Shown in pieces: positions 8,839 through 17,168 of a stretch of DNA of 64,000 nucleotides (position 1 is its first letter; each line of letters starts with the position of its first letter). A model generated the notes under the pieces. The model ran no database searches. It saw only the letters and a list, made by a program, of their open reading frames with translations, and was not told the origin of the DNA. The translations under genes and the position numbers were made by a program. The stretch spans positions 62,001 to 126,000 of the forward strand of contig CAZYEV010000088.1 in assembly GCA_964646615.1 (NCBI GenBank), in the 5' to 3' direction. The DNA is from M3007 sp964646615. Its GTDB lineage: Bacteria; Bacteroidota; Bacteroidia; Chitinophagales; Saprospiraceae.

Positions 8839-10047
8839 TTAATGCAGGCGTTGGAGCACGGTTTTCATGCGCTGGATGGCTTCGCGCAATTGCGCTTCGG
8901 AGGCGGCGTAGCTGAGGCGGAAGCAGTTGGGGTCGCCAAAAGCAGTACCCGACACTAAGCCGACGTGGGCATTATTCATGATGAAATCACAGAAGTCGTC
9001 GGCGTTTTGGATGACAATGTGGTCGTCGGTTTTTCCAAAAAAGTCGCTGATGTCAGGGAAAACATAGAAGGCGCCTTCGGGGTGATTGGCTCGAATGCCG
9101 GGGATTTCCTCGAGCATAGACAGCACGATGTCGCGGCGTTGGCGGAAGGCTTCGCGCATGGCGTGGGTAGGGCCGAGGTCGCTGAGCAAGGCTACTGCGC
9201 CGGCTTTTTGGCTGAAGGCGGCGGCGCCACTGGTTACCTGGCCCTGAATTTTCGAGCAGGCATCGGCGATGAACTTGGGCGCGCCCATGTAGCCCAAACG
9301 CCAGCCGGTCATGGCAAAGCCTTTGGCAAAGCCATTGACGGTGATGGTGCGGTCGCGCACCTGCGGCAGGCTGCCGATGCTGACGTGTTCGTGCGTAAAG
9401 TTGATGTACTCGTAAATCTCATCACTCACCACATAGACGTGGTCGTGTCGGGCCAGTACTTCGGCGTAGGCCTGTAGCTCTTTGCGGTCGAATACGGTGC
9501 CCGTAGGGTTGCAGGGCGAGGAAAACAGCACAAACTTGGTGCGTGGCGTGATGGCGGCCTCCAGCTGCTCCGGAGCGGGCTTAAACTCGCGCTCTACGCC
9601 TGCATACACGGGTACTGGCGTGCCGCCGGAGAGCTTGATGATTTCCCAGTACGATACCCAGTACGGGGCGAAGAGCACCACTTCGTCGCCGGGGTCGAGC
9701 AGGGCCTGGCAGATGTTGTAGATGGATTGCTTGGCGCCGTTACTGACGACAATTTGCTCAGGCTTGTAGTCTAAGTGGTTGTCGCGTCGGAATTTTTCGC
9801 TGATGGCCTTCGTCAGTTCGGGCAGGCCGGGAACGGGCGTATATTTGGTATAGCCCTCTTTCAGGGCCTGGTAGGCGGCTTCTTTGATGTGGTCGGGCGT
9901 GTCGAAGTCTGGCTCGCCGAGGCTGAGGCTGATGACGTCGTGGCCCTGAGCGCGCAATTCGCGGGCCATGCGGGCCATTTTGAGCGTTTCGGACTCAGCC
10001 AGCGTCCGGACGCGCTCAGACAGAACGGAAGGATGTGCGGTAGTCAT
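8839..10047 (-). CDS. PLP-dependent class I aminotransferase (aspartate aminotransferase type)
   Basis: The 402-residue protein has the fold-type I aminotransferase landmarks in order: SLGEPDFDTP near the N-terminus, SNGAKQSIYN, PCNPTGTVF, VVSDEIYEYI, the PLP lysine in NGFAKGFAMTGWRLGY, and FRLSYA with the carboxylate-binding Arg near the end. It most resembles the prokaryotic aspartate aminotransferase group that moves amino groups between aspartate, glutamate and 2-oxoacids. The start at 10047 (MTTAHPSVLSERV) lies 50 bases below a -7-like TACCTTTG and gives the normal family length; the longer frame to 10254 would overlap the next gene. Exact substrate preference is not resolvable from sequence. 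Confidence 0.9.
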   Translation of the reverse strand: MTTAHPSVLSERVRTLAESETLKMARMARELRAQGHDVISLSLGEPDFDTPDHIKEAAYQALKEGYTKYTPVPGLPELTKAISEKFRRDNHLDYKPEQIVVSNGAKQSIYNICQALLDPGDEVVLFAPYWVSYWEIIKLSGGTPVPVYAGVEREFKPAPEQLEAAITPRTKFVLFSSPCNPTGTVFDRKELQAYAEVLARHDHVYVVSDEIYEYINFTHEHVSIGSLPQVRDRTITVNGFAKGFAMTGWRLGYMGAPKFIADACSKIQGQVTSGAAAFSQKAGAVALLSDLGPTHAMREAFRQRRDIVLSMLEEIPGIRANHPEGAFYVFPDISDFFGKTDDHIVIQNADDFCDFIMNNAHVGLVSGTAFGDPNCFRLSYAASEAQLREAIQRMKTVLQRLH

Positions 10048-10098
10048 GCGAATGAAACAAAGGCGAAAGGTTTTTCCAGCAACCGATGTGAACAAGCG

Positions 10099-10106
10099 CA
10101 AAGGTA
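10099..10106 (-). promoter_or_regulatory. Candidate -7 promoter element of the aminotransferase gene
   Basis: The minus strand reads TACCTTTG, a full match to the Bacteroidota -7 consensus TAnnTTTG, 52 bases upstream of the chosen start. I see no TTG at the expected -33 distance, so support is partial. Confidence 0.4.
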
Positions 10107-10129
10107 TCGGAATGCGGTGCTTTTGGTTA

Positions 10130-11248
10130 CTATCGGGTAGGTCGCTTTTGAAAAAGCCAGCCCACGCGCACGTCGAACACGTCGGCCACATGGCGATGTG
10201 CTTTGAGCGTGCTGCCGATGAGCAGGCGGTCGCCGAGGGCATAAAAGAGGCCATAGCGCTGATAGAGCAGGTCGGTTTCGCGGTTCTGGTGGAAGACGTA
10301 GGCGCCTATGTGTACGTTAAAGCGCACGCGCCCGGCCAGCAGTTCGTGGCCGAAAAGCAGGCCGCCCAGCCAGGCGCTGCGGTTGATGCCCTGCAGGTCT
10401 AAGCGGGCGCGCTTCCAGCCGTCGTGTATCCATTCTGTGCCGGCCGACAAGGCGCTGAGCCGCCCAATGCGGCGCCCAACGGCCACCGTAGTGCCCCAAA
10501 GCCACCGCACCTCGCCGCGCGCAAACGACCCATCGGCCAGTACCGTCTTGGCCGACCCGACGGCGTGCACCCAGGCAAAGTGCCGCGGCTCCGAACGCCA
10601 CAACCCCGTCCGCGGTGCGCGCTGCACCACCCCCGGTCGTACGGCGTACGACACTCCCACATTCCAGGTCGGAAAGTTCATGCCCTTGTTGGGCAGGCGC
10701 ATGCCGCCGTTCGAGATGTGGTTGTAATTGAGGCCCATCGTCGCCTCCCAGCGCGGCGCAACCCGGTAGTGCATGTGCAGGTTTAGCATGGCCAGCAGGC
10801 TGATGTGCGAACTGAAAAACAGATTGGTCGGGTTGCTTTCGGCGTCATAAACTTTGCTGACGTAAGCCACACCCAAACCCGTCTGCAACGAACCATACAG
10901 CCGCCGCTCTACTCCAAACATCGGCTCCACATAGGCCGCCGTAACCACGCTGTGCCCCAGCACATCCGGATTGTCGTAATTAAAGTAGTAGAACACAAAC
11001 CCGCGTTTGGCCACCACACCCGTGCGCTCGGTGCGCTCGGGCCGCGACTCCACCCATTGCACGTTGACCTCTACGCCGTGCGGCTTCGTCCGAGAGACAT
11101 TGATCAACTCTCGCGAGTGCGGAATGATGAAACCCCGATGGGCGCGAATGCCCACCAACACAGGATTGGGGTTAGCCTCGGGCGCCTGCGCAAAAAGAGA
11201 CGCCAAATCCGTAACCAGCAGAGCCCAAAAAAGTACCCGTCGTTTCAT
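10130..11248 (-). CDS. PagL-like lipid A 3-O-deacylase (acyloxyacyl hydrolase family)
   Basis: The 372-residue protein has a signal peptide (MKRRVLFWALLVTDLASLFA) and a beta-rich body. It carries the PagL catalytic signature YNHISNGG, with the His177-x-Ser179 pair expected to act with a downstream acid. PagL-type outer-membrane enzymes remove the 3-position acyl chain of lipid A. The protein is larger than Proteobacterial PagL (~170-190 residues); the Bacteroidota homologues are commonly this long. The start at 11248 is chosen for the signal peptide; the frame remains open to 11395. Divergent from the hydrolase at 11486. Confidence 0.78.
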   Translation of the reverse strand: MKRRVLFWALLVTDLASLFAQAPEANPNPVLVGIRAHRGFIIPHSRELINVSRTKPHGVEVNVQWVESRPERTERTGVVAKRGFVFYYFNYDNPDVLGHSVVTAAYVEPMFGVERRLYGSLQTGLGVAYVSKVYDAESNPTNLFFSSHISLLAMLNLHMHYRVAPRWEATMGLNYNHISNGGMRLPNKGMNFPTWNVGVSYAVRPGVVQRAPRTGLWRSEPRHFAWVHAVGSAKTVLADGSFARGEVRWLWGTTVAVGRRIGRLSALSAGTEWIHDGWKRARLDLQGINRSAWLGGLLFGHELLAGRVRFNVHIGAYVFHQNRETDLLYQRYGLFYALGDRLLIGSTLKAHRHVADVFDVRVGWLFQKRPTR

Positions 11249-11485
11249 GGCGCTAAAATGCGCCCTTTTGCCGGAAAGCACCTCCACCGCGAGCAAAAGT
11301 ATCGCAAAGGCATGTACGCCTCGCTGTGCATCTTCGCGCTCCCGGGTTCGCATCGAGCAAATCCCGTTTCGCCGCCAGGACGAATGCTTTTCCATGGCAT
11401 GAGCTCCTGTTGAAGGTGTGGCTAATGCTCTTCTTCCGAACCAACCGGCGCAAAGGGCAGTTTACTGAGCGCTGAAAACATTGCT

Positions 11486-12337
11486 ATGAAACTCACTACT
11501 ATCTTAACTGGCTATTTCAAACTCGACGGCGGCGCCATGTTTGGCGTCGTGCCCAAGCGCATGTGGCAGAAAATGAACCCGCCCGACGCCGACAACATGT
11601 GCACCTGGGCCATGCGCGCCCTACTGGTCGAAACCGCCGACCGCCGCATCCTCATTGACACGGGCATCGGCAACAAACAGGACGAAAAGTTCCGCTCCCA
11701 TTTCCTGCCCGAACAAACTGGCCTGCTCTTCACTTCGCTTCAGCAGGCGGGCTATTCGCCCACCGATATCACCGACGTTTTGCTCACCCACCTGCACTTC
11801 GACCACTGCGGCGGCGCCCTGTGGAAAGATGAAACCTCCGGCGAAATAGTGCCTTCATTCCCCAATGCCATTTACTGGACCAACGAAATCCACTATCGCT
11901 GGGCCAGCGCGCCCAATGCGCGAGAAAAGGCCTCCTTCCTGGCGGAAAACTTCCAGCCCCTGCGCGAATGGGGCCTGTTGCGCTTTGTCGAGGTTCGGCC
12001 CGATGTCGAGCTGTACCCGGGCTTTCGGGTCCGCTTCGCTTACGGCCACACCGAGGCCATGATGCTGCCCATATTGGATACTGGCCGGCGCACGGTCGTC
12101 TATTGCGCCGACCTCGTGCCCTCGCGCTGGCACGTGGGGCTGCCTTACGTCATGGCTTACGATGTGCGGCCATTGGTTACACTGGAAGAAAAAGCACAAC
12201 TGCTGGCCGAAGCCGCCCAAAAAGGCCACCTGCTCTTTTTGGAGCACGACCCGGGCGCCGAGGCAGCCACCGTAGCCCTGCAGCCCGACGGCCGAATAGC
12301 CGTGAACCAGGTAGGAACGCTGCAAGACTTGCTCTGA
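11486..12337 (+). CDS. Metallo-beta-lactamase-fold hydrolase
   Basis: This 283-residue protein has the binuclear zinc motif THLHFDHCGG (His102, His104, Asp106, His107), with further ligands in YGHTEAMM and YCADLVPSRWH. The pattern HxHxDH and the N-terminal LVETADRRILIDTGIG resemble lactonase-like and other soluble MBL-fold hydrolases. No signal peptide is evident, so it is probably cytoplasmic. The substrate cannot be told from sequence; a lactonase role is only one option. Confidence 0.8.
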   Translation: MKLTTILTGYFKLDGGAMFGVVPKRMWQKMNPPDADNMCTWAMRALLVETADRRILIDTGIGNKQDEKFRSHFLPEQTGLLFTSLQQAGYSPTDITDVLLTHLHFDHCGGALWKDETSGEIVPSFPNAIYWTNEIHYRWASAPNAREKASFLAENFQPLREWGLLRFVEVRPDVELYPGFRVRFAYGHTEAMMLPILDTGRRTVVYCADLVPSRWHVGLPYVMAYDVRPLVTLEEKAQLLAEAAQKGHLLFLEHDPGAEAATVALQPDGRIAVNQVGTLQDLL

Positions 12338-12374
12338 CGGCCCCGCCAAAACCGAAGCCTCGGCGGTGCGCGCC

Positions 12375-14621
12375 TCAATAGCTGGCCGCGTTATGGCCAT
12401 TTTTTCGGAACGGAATGGGTTTCCACGACAGCACTTCCACGCCCGGCTGCCCCTCTTTGATGCGCACGAAGCTGCGCAGGGGCACGTCTTTGTAAACGAC
12501 TCTGGGCGTGCCGGGCGAGGGCCATTGAATTTCCACCTGCTCGATTTTTTCAGCGTCGCCTAAGCCCATTTCCTGCTGCAGCGACGAGGAGCCGAAGCTG
12601 CCGCCTGTGCCCACAGTGGCGTAAATGTCGCGTGTAGAGCCGTTGGGCCGGCGCACCGTTACGCGAATGCGCGCGCCGATGGCGTCGCGGTTGCTGTTGG
12701 TGCCTTCGAGCAGGAGCGTTACCCAGGCGTTGTTGTTTCCGGGGTTTTCGTACAGGACGTTGTAGCCCAGGTCGCCCTCGACGGCGCCGCCCACCACGAT
12801 GTACAGGTCCTGGTCGCCGTCGCGGTCTATGTCGGCAAAGGCCACGCCGTGGCCTTTCTGGATGTGTCCGAAGCCGCGCATGGAGAGGTCTTCAAAGCGC
12901 TTGCCCTCAACGTTTCGGAAGGCCCGGTTCGGGATGAGCGAGCGCAGGTCGGGCTTGCCCGTGCCTAAGTAAACATCTGGCCAGCCGTCGTTGTCGAAGT
13001 CGCCGAAGTTGTTGCCCATGCCGTAGGTGATGGTGTGCAGGCCCAATTGCTGGTGCACATCGGTGAAGGTGCCGTCGCCGTTGTTTCGGTAAAGGCGCAG
13101 CCAGTCGCCTTCGGGCTGTTTGCCTAAGTATTCCATCACTAAAGGCGCCACGGTGGGGTCTTCGTAGTTGGTAGGGAAGTTGGTGGACAGGATGTCTTCC
13201 CAGCCGTCGTTGTTGTAGTCGAAGAAGAAGGCCGGGAAGCTGGTCATCGGATAAAAGGTCTGTGTGCGATTGGCCACGTTTTCGAAGCGCCAGGTTTCGG
13301 GCTTGCGGTCGCAGTGGTTGATGAGCAGCAGGTTTTGCCCCATGAGGTTGCTCAGGTAGAGGTCGGGCCGTTGGTCGTTGTTGACGTCGCCCCAGACGGC
13401 AGCTTTGAAGAAGCCGACGTAGTCCACGCCCAATTGGGCAGCCACGTTGGTGAAAGTGCCGTCGCCGTTGTTGTGGTACAGTTCGCAGCGATTGGGCTGG
13501 TTGGGGTCGTAGGTTTCGTTGGCGATGAACAGGTCGAGCCAGCCATCGCCGTCGAAGTCGGCCCAATCGGCGGCCTGGGTGGGGTGGAAGGAGAGCAGTC
13601 CGGCCTCGATGGTTACATCGGTAAAGGTGCCGTCGCCGTTGTTGCGCAGCAGCGAGTTGGGGTGGTTGCCGCAAAAGAGCCAGGCGCCGCGCAGGATGAG
13701 AATATCGCGATAGCCGTCGTTGTTGTAGTCGGCGTGAATGGCACTCAGCCCACTGACGATGCCCATCAGGTTGGCCTCAGCGGTGCGGTCGGTGAAGGTG
13801 CCGTCGCCGTTGTTGACGAAATAGCGCGACTGGCCATCGAGGCTGTAAATGGTGGTAAAAATGTCAATGTCGCCGTCATTGTCGAAGTCCTCTAAGCACA
13901 CGCCGCCAGAAATGCCGCGTACATCTAAGCCTAAAGGAATGGCGACGTCGCGAAAAAACCGCTTTTCACGGCCCTCAAAGATGCGCTCCGGCAGGCGAAA
14001 TTTGGGCGGCACCGCATCGGGCCATTGCCCCAGCGCCATGTGGGCCAGGTTGAGCAGCCACAGCGTCTGATAGTCGTCGGGAAAAGCCTCCAGCAAGCGC
14101 TCGTAGATTTTAACCGCGTTTTGCGGCCCGGCACGCAGCGCGTACACACCGCTGCCCTGAATGGGCAGGATGCAGGACTCCGGGTTGTGCGTGTTGATGC
14201 AATTTTCCTGCTCGCCCAGACGCATGTAGCTGAGCGCCAGCAGCTCGTGCAGGATCTTCGTCTGGTCGTTCAGGACGTTGCCCGTCAGGTTAACCAGTTC
14301 CTGAAACTGCACGATAGCCGCCTCATTCTGACCGGCTTTGAGCAATTCGACAGCATGAGAAAACTTATTGGCCACGTGCTCCTGACCCGTCGTATTCCGC
14401 ATGCGTTCCAAATAGATAGCTGCGCGCCCGCTGTTCATATGCAAATACTGGAGCGGGTCAGCATTGCGATGAATGCTGTCCAAAAGAGCAATCATGCGCT
14501 GGTGGCCCGTAGTAACCGGCGAGTTAGACGGGCTGCAACCCACATTCAAAACGGCAAGAAAAGCCCCAAATACCCCCGCAAACACAGCAGCAGGGGCGCA
14601 TTGACGTAAAATCATACTCAT
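12375..14621 (-). CDS. Lipoprotein with FG-GAP/VCBS repeats and C-terminal UnbV/ASPIC domain (CRTAC1-like)
   Basis: The 748-residue protein has a lipobox (LAVLNVGC), so it is likely lipidated and exposed. After a helical N-terminal region of ~200 residues there are at least seven calcium-loop repeats of the form D-x-D/N-x-D-G-x-x-D, for example DFDNDGDIDIF, DYNNDGYRDILI, DFDGDGWLDLF, DVNNDQRPDLY and DIDRDGDQDLY, consistent with a beta-propeller. The last ~110 residues (GARIRVTVRRPNGS to the end) match the UnbV/ASPIC domain. Such proteins are abundant surface proteins in Bacteroidota, with unknown ligands. Two ATG codons lie close together (14621 and 14615); the first is used. Confidence 0.85.
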   Translation of the reverse strand: MSMILRQCAPAAVFAGVFGAFLAVLNVGCSPSNSPVTTGHQRMIALLDSIHRNADPLQYLHMNSGRAAIYLERMRNTTGQEHVANKFSHAVELLKAGQNEAAIVQFQELVNLTGNVLNDQTKILHELLALSYMRLGEQENCINTHNPESCILPIQGSGVYALRAGPQNAVKIYERLLEAFPDDYQTLWLLNLAHMALGQWPDAVPPKFRLPERIFEGREKRFFRDVAIPLGLDVRGISGGVCLEDFDNDGDIDIFTTIYSLDGQSRYFVNNGDGTFTDRTAEANLMGIVSGLSAIHADYNNDGYRDILILRGAWLFCGNHPNSLLRNNGDGTFTDVTIEAGLLSFHPTQAADWADFDGDGWLDLFIANETYDPNQPNRCELYHNNGDGTFTNVAAQLGVDYVGFFKAAVWGDVNNDQRPDLYLSNLMGQNLLLINHCDRKPETWRFENVANRTQTFYPMTSFPAFFFDYNNDGWEDILSTNFPTNYEDPTVAPLVMEYLGKQPEGDWLRLYRNNGDGTFTDVHQQLGLHTITYGMGNNFGDFDNDGWPDVYLGTGKPDLRSLIPNRAFRNVEGKRFEDLSMRGFGHIQKGHGVAFADIDRDGDQDLYIVVGGAVEGDLGYNVLYENPGNNNAWVTLLLEGTNSNRDAIGARIRVTVRRPNGSTRDIYATVGTGGSFGSSSLQQEMGLGDAEKIEQVEIQWPSPGTPRVVYKDVPLRSFVRIKEGQPGVEVLSWKPIPFRKNGHNAASY

Positions 14622-14767
14622 GAAATGGCGGTTATTTGTCCGAGTTAACAAGACCTGATAAAAGGCGTTAGCAACAAATTAAGTTGTCGTAGCAACCAGT
14701 TTTTTGCGCTTATACGCACGTGGGCAAAAGTAGGCTGCGCAATGTTAAGTCCAGAGTGAAAAGTGAG

Positions 14768-14912
14768 GGGATAGATAGGGCAGGGTGCCGTCTCAGGTAG
14801 CGTTCTGTTTTCGAGGTGTCGCCTTCTCGTATCTCGAAGACGACACCTCAGGCGAGGCGACATCTCCCTCCGGGAGGTGTCGTCTCAGGCTGTTGGGATA
14901 GATGAGGCAGGA
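14768..14912. repeat. Compound palindromic repeat flanked by 18-base imperfect direct repeats
   Basis: GAGGTGTCG (14813-14821) pairs with CGACACCTC (14841-14849), extended after one mismatch by CTTC/GAAG. Immediately after, 14854-14868 pairs with 14872-14886 over 15 positions (two G-T pairs) around a 3-base loop. The copies GGGATAGATAGGGCAGGG (14768-14785) and GGGATAGATGAGGCAGGA (14895-14912) match at 15 of 18 positions and flank both hairpins. This looks like a dispersed REP- or MITE-like unit, not a simple terminator, as no T-run follows. Confidence 0.6.
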
Positions 14913-15086
14913 TGGTGGTCAGGGCAGAAACCCGGGAACAGGTTTTGGCGCGGTTCCCGCTAAAGGCTGAGGATCGTTTAGATGGCTGTTTTGCGTTGTT
15001 TTACAAACGTTTCACCGCTACGAGGTGCGGATGCGAGACGCCATAAAGATCTTGCCGATTTGTGAGGAATTACCGGCCATCCGCCT

Positions 15087-15104
15087 CGACCTCGTCCGAG
15101 GTCG
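15087..15104. repeat. Short perfect palindrome CGACCTCG-tc-CGAGGTCG
   Basis: An 8-base perfect inverted repeat with a 2-base spacer, echoing the GAGGT/ACCTC theme of the nearby compound repeat. It could be part of the same repeat family or a protein-binding site; nothing distinguishes these. Confidence 0.4.
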
Positions 15105-15304
15105 CCCCTTTGTAGGGCGCCCCCCCCCAATGCCCGGGCGCATGGCCATTAGTTATACCTATCACCCTCCGGATTGCCGGCGTTATCGCGCTCGCAGCAG
15201 ACATTTGGCCGAATTTTTCTCAGCATAGGGGCTGAGGTAATGCGGGTGGTTTCTACATTTACCGCCGTTAATCTGCTCACCTGTTCAAACGACTGCGCTG
15301 TGCT

Positions 15305-17122
15305 ATGAAACCGACGGACATTCGGGATCCGGAGTATTTCCATAAAGTGGTGGACTGCCAGTATGCGTGTCCGGCGCATACGCCTGTGCCTGAGTACATT
15401 CGACTCATTGCTGCTGGCCAGTACACGGAGGCGTACATGCTCAACTGGGAGTCCAACGTCTTCCCTGGTATTTTGGGCCGCACGTGCGATCGCCCCTGCG
15501 AGCCGGCTTGCCGGCGCGGGCGCGTGGAAGAAAAGCCCGTGGCCATCTGCCGCCTCAAGCGCGTGGCGGCAGACTATAAGGGCGAGGTGCGTTCACTCAT
15601 GCCTCAGGGCCCTTTTCCGCCCAACGGCAAAAAAATTGCCCTCATCGGCGGTGGCCCGGCCTCGCTGACGGTAGCGCGCGACCTGGCGCCGTTGGGCTAC
15701 GAAATTCACCTGTACGACAACCAGCGCAAAGGCGGCGGCATGATGCTCAGCCAGATACCCGCCTTCCGCCTGCCCGAAAGCGTGCTGGATGAAGAGGTGG
15801 ACTACATCCTGAACATGGGTATCCACGCCCACTTCAACTGTTACGTCAGCAGCATGCGCGAAATGCTGGCCCAGGACTACGACGCCATCTTCGTCGGCAC
15901 GGGCGCCCCGCGCGGCAGCGACCTGTCGAAACTGCCCGGACGCCAGGAAGCGGCGGCCAACATCCACATCGGCATCGAGTGGCTGGCCAACGTGGCTTTC
16001 GAGCACATCCACAGCATCGGCAAGCGGGTTGTCGTGCTCGGCGGCGGCAACACGGCCATGGACTGCTGCCGCACTGCCCGTCGGCTGGGCGGCGAACAGG
16101 TAACGGTGGTGGTGCGCAGTCCATTCAAAGACATGAAAGCCTCGCCGTGGGAAATCGAAGACGCCTTGCGCGAAGGCGTAACCATCCTCAATTGCATGCC
16201 GCCCAAGGCCTTCGTCGTGGAAAATGGCCGCCTCAAAGGCGTCCTGTTTGAGCATGTGGAGGCCGTTTACGACGAAAACGGCAAGCGCACCTTAGTGCCC
16301 ACCGGCCAGCCTGATACGTTCATCGAGGCCGACGACGTGCTCATCGCTATCGGACAGGAAAACGCCTTCCCCTGGATTGAACGCGACCTCGGCATCGAGT
16401 TCGGCAAATGGGATATGCCCGTGCTGGACCCGGTAACTTTCCAGTCCACGCATCCGAAGGTCTTCTTTGGCGGCGATGCGGCCTTAGGGCCGAAAAACAT
16501 CATTACCGCCGTGGCGCATGGCCATCAGGCGGCCATTTCCATCCACCTGTTCTGCACCGGCCAGGACTTGCACCGCGACCGACCGGCGCCTACGGTCAAC
16601 ATTTTCCAGCAAAAAATGGGTGTCCACGAATGGCTGTACGACAGCTACATCGTCAACGACCGACGCTATGCCGTACCGCACGCGCCCGAAGAGGTAACTC
16701 TGCGCAACCGCCGCATGGAAGTGGAATTGGGCTTCGACCCCGAACTGGCCTACAAAGAGGCCGAGCGTTGCCTGAACTGCGACGTGCAGACCGTCTTCAC
16801 CACCAGCCTGTGCATCGAATGCGATGCCTGCGTGGACATCTGCCCGACCTCCTGCATCACCTTCACCCACAACGGCGACGAAGACGACCTGCGTACGCGC
16901 CTCAATGCGCCGGCCAACAACCGCAGTCAGGACCTGTACGTCTCCGAGGCGCTGCCCACTGGCCGGGTGATGATTAAGGATGAAAACGTGTGCCTCCACT
17001 GTGGCCTGTGCGCCGAGCGCTGCCCGACGTCGGCGTGGGACATGCAGAAGTATCTGTATCAGGTAACCAAAGCCTGCAAAATCTGGGACATCGCCCGCGC
17101 CTCGGTGGCGGAGCCTGTCTGA
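15305..17122 (+). CDS. GltD-like FAD/NAD(P) oxidoreductase with N- and C-terminal iron-sulfur domains
   Basis: The 605-residue protein begins with a cysteine-rich Fe-S region (CQYACPAHTPVPEYIRL and GRTCDRPCEPACRRG), as in the small subunit of glutamate synthase and dihydropyrimidine dehydrogenase. It continues with an FAD-binding GGGPASL and an NAD(P)-binding VVLGGGNTAMD. It ends with two [4Fe-4S] ferredoxin motifs: CIECDACVDICPTSC and CLHCGLCAERCPTSAW. It is first in an operon with the 2-oxoacid oxidoreductase alpha and beta subunits (gaps 46 and 39 bases). The likely role, inferred from context, is moving electrons between the ferredoxin-type site of that enzyme and NAD(P)H. No glutamate synthase large subunit is nearby. 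Confidence 0.85.
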   Translation: MKPTDIRDPEYFHKVVDCQYACPAHTPVPEYIRLIAAGQYTEAYMLNWESNVFPGILGRTCDRPCEPACRRGRVEEKPVAICRLKRVAADYKGEVRSLMPQGPFPPNGKKIALIGGGPASLTVARDLAPLGYEIHLYDNQRKGGGMMLSQIPAFRLPESVLDEEVDYILNMGIHAHFNCYVSSMREMLAQDYDAIFVGTGAPRGSDLSKLPGRQEAAANIHIGIEWLANVAFEHIHSIGKRVVVLGGGNTAMDCCRTARRLGGEQVTVVVRSPFKDMKASPWEIEDALREGVTILNCMPPKAFVVENGRLKGVLFEHVEAVYDENGKRTLVPTGQPDTFIEADDVLIAIGQENAFPWIERDLGIEFGKWDMPVLDPVTFQSTHPKVFFGGDAALGPKNIITAVAHGHQAAISIHLFCTGQDLHRDRPAPTVNIFQQKMGVHEWLYDSYIVNDRRYAVPHAPEEVTLRNRRMEVELGFDPELAYKEAERCLNCDVQTVFTTSLCIECDACVDICPTSCITFTHNGDEDDLRTRLNAPANNRSQDLYVSEALPTGRVMIKDENVCLHCGLCAERCPTSAWDMQKYLYQVTKACKIWDIARASVAEPV

Positions 17123-17168
17123 AACCTTCTTTCCAATCGTTCTGACTCGAGCAAATCAAAACACGTTT

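Larger units (their letters stand above)
14622..15304. other. 683-base intergenic region with palindromic repeat element
   Basis: No convincing gene is present. The region holds two adjacent strong hairpins sharing a GAGGTGTCG arm (14813-14886), imperfect direct repeats around them, a further short palindrome at 15087-15104, and a run of nine C at 15120-15128. Short frames such as 15025-15228 do not look coding. A promoter for the downstream oxidoreductase operon should lie in the last 100 bases, but I see only a weak TACATTTA near 15254. Confidence 0.6.

Noticed and set aside
15025..15228. 67-codon frame in the repeat region
   Set aside because: It crosses a palindrome and a nine-C run and shows no coding features.
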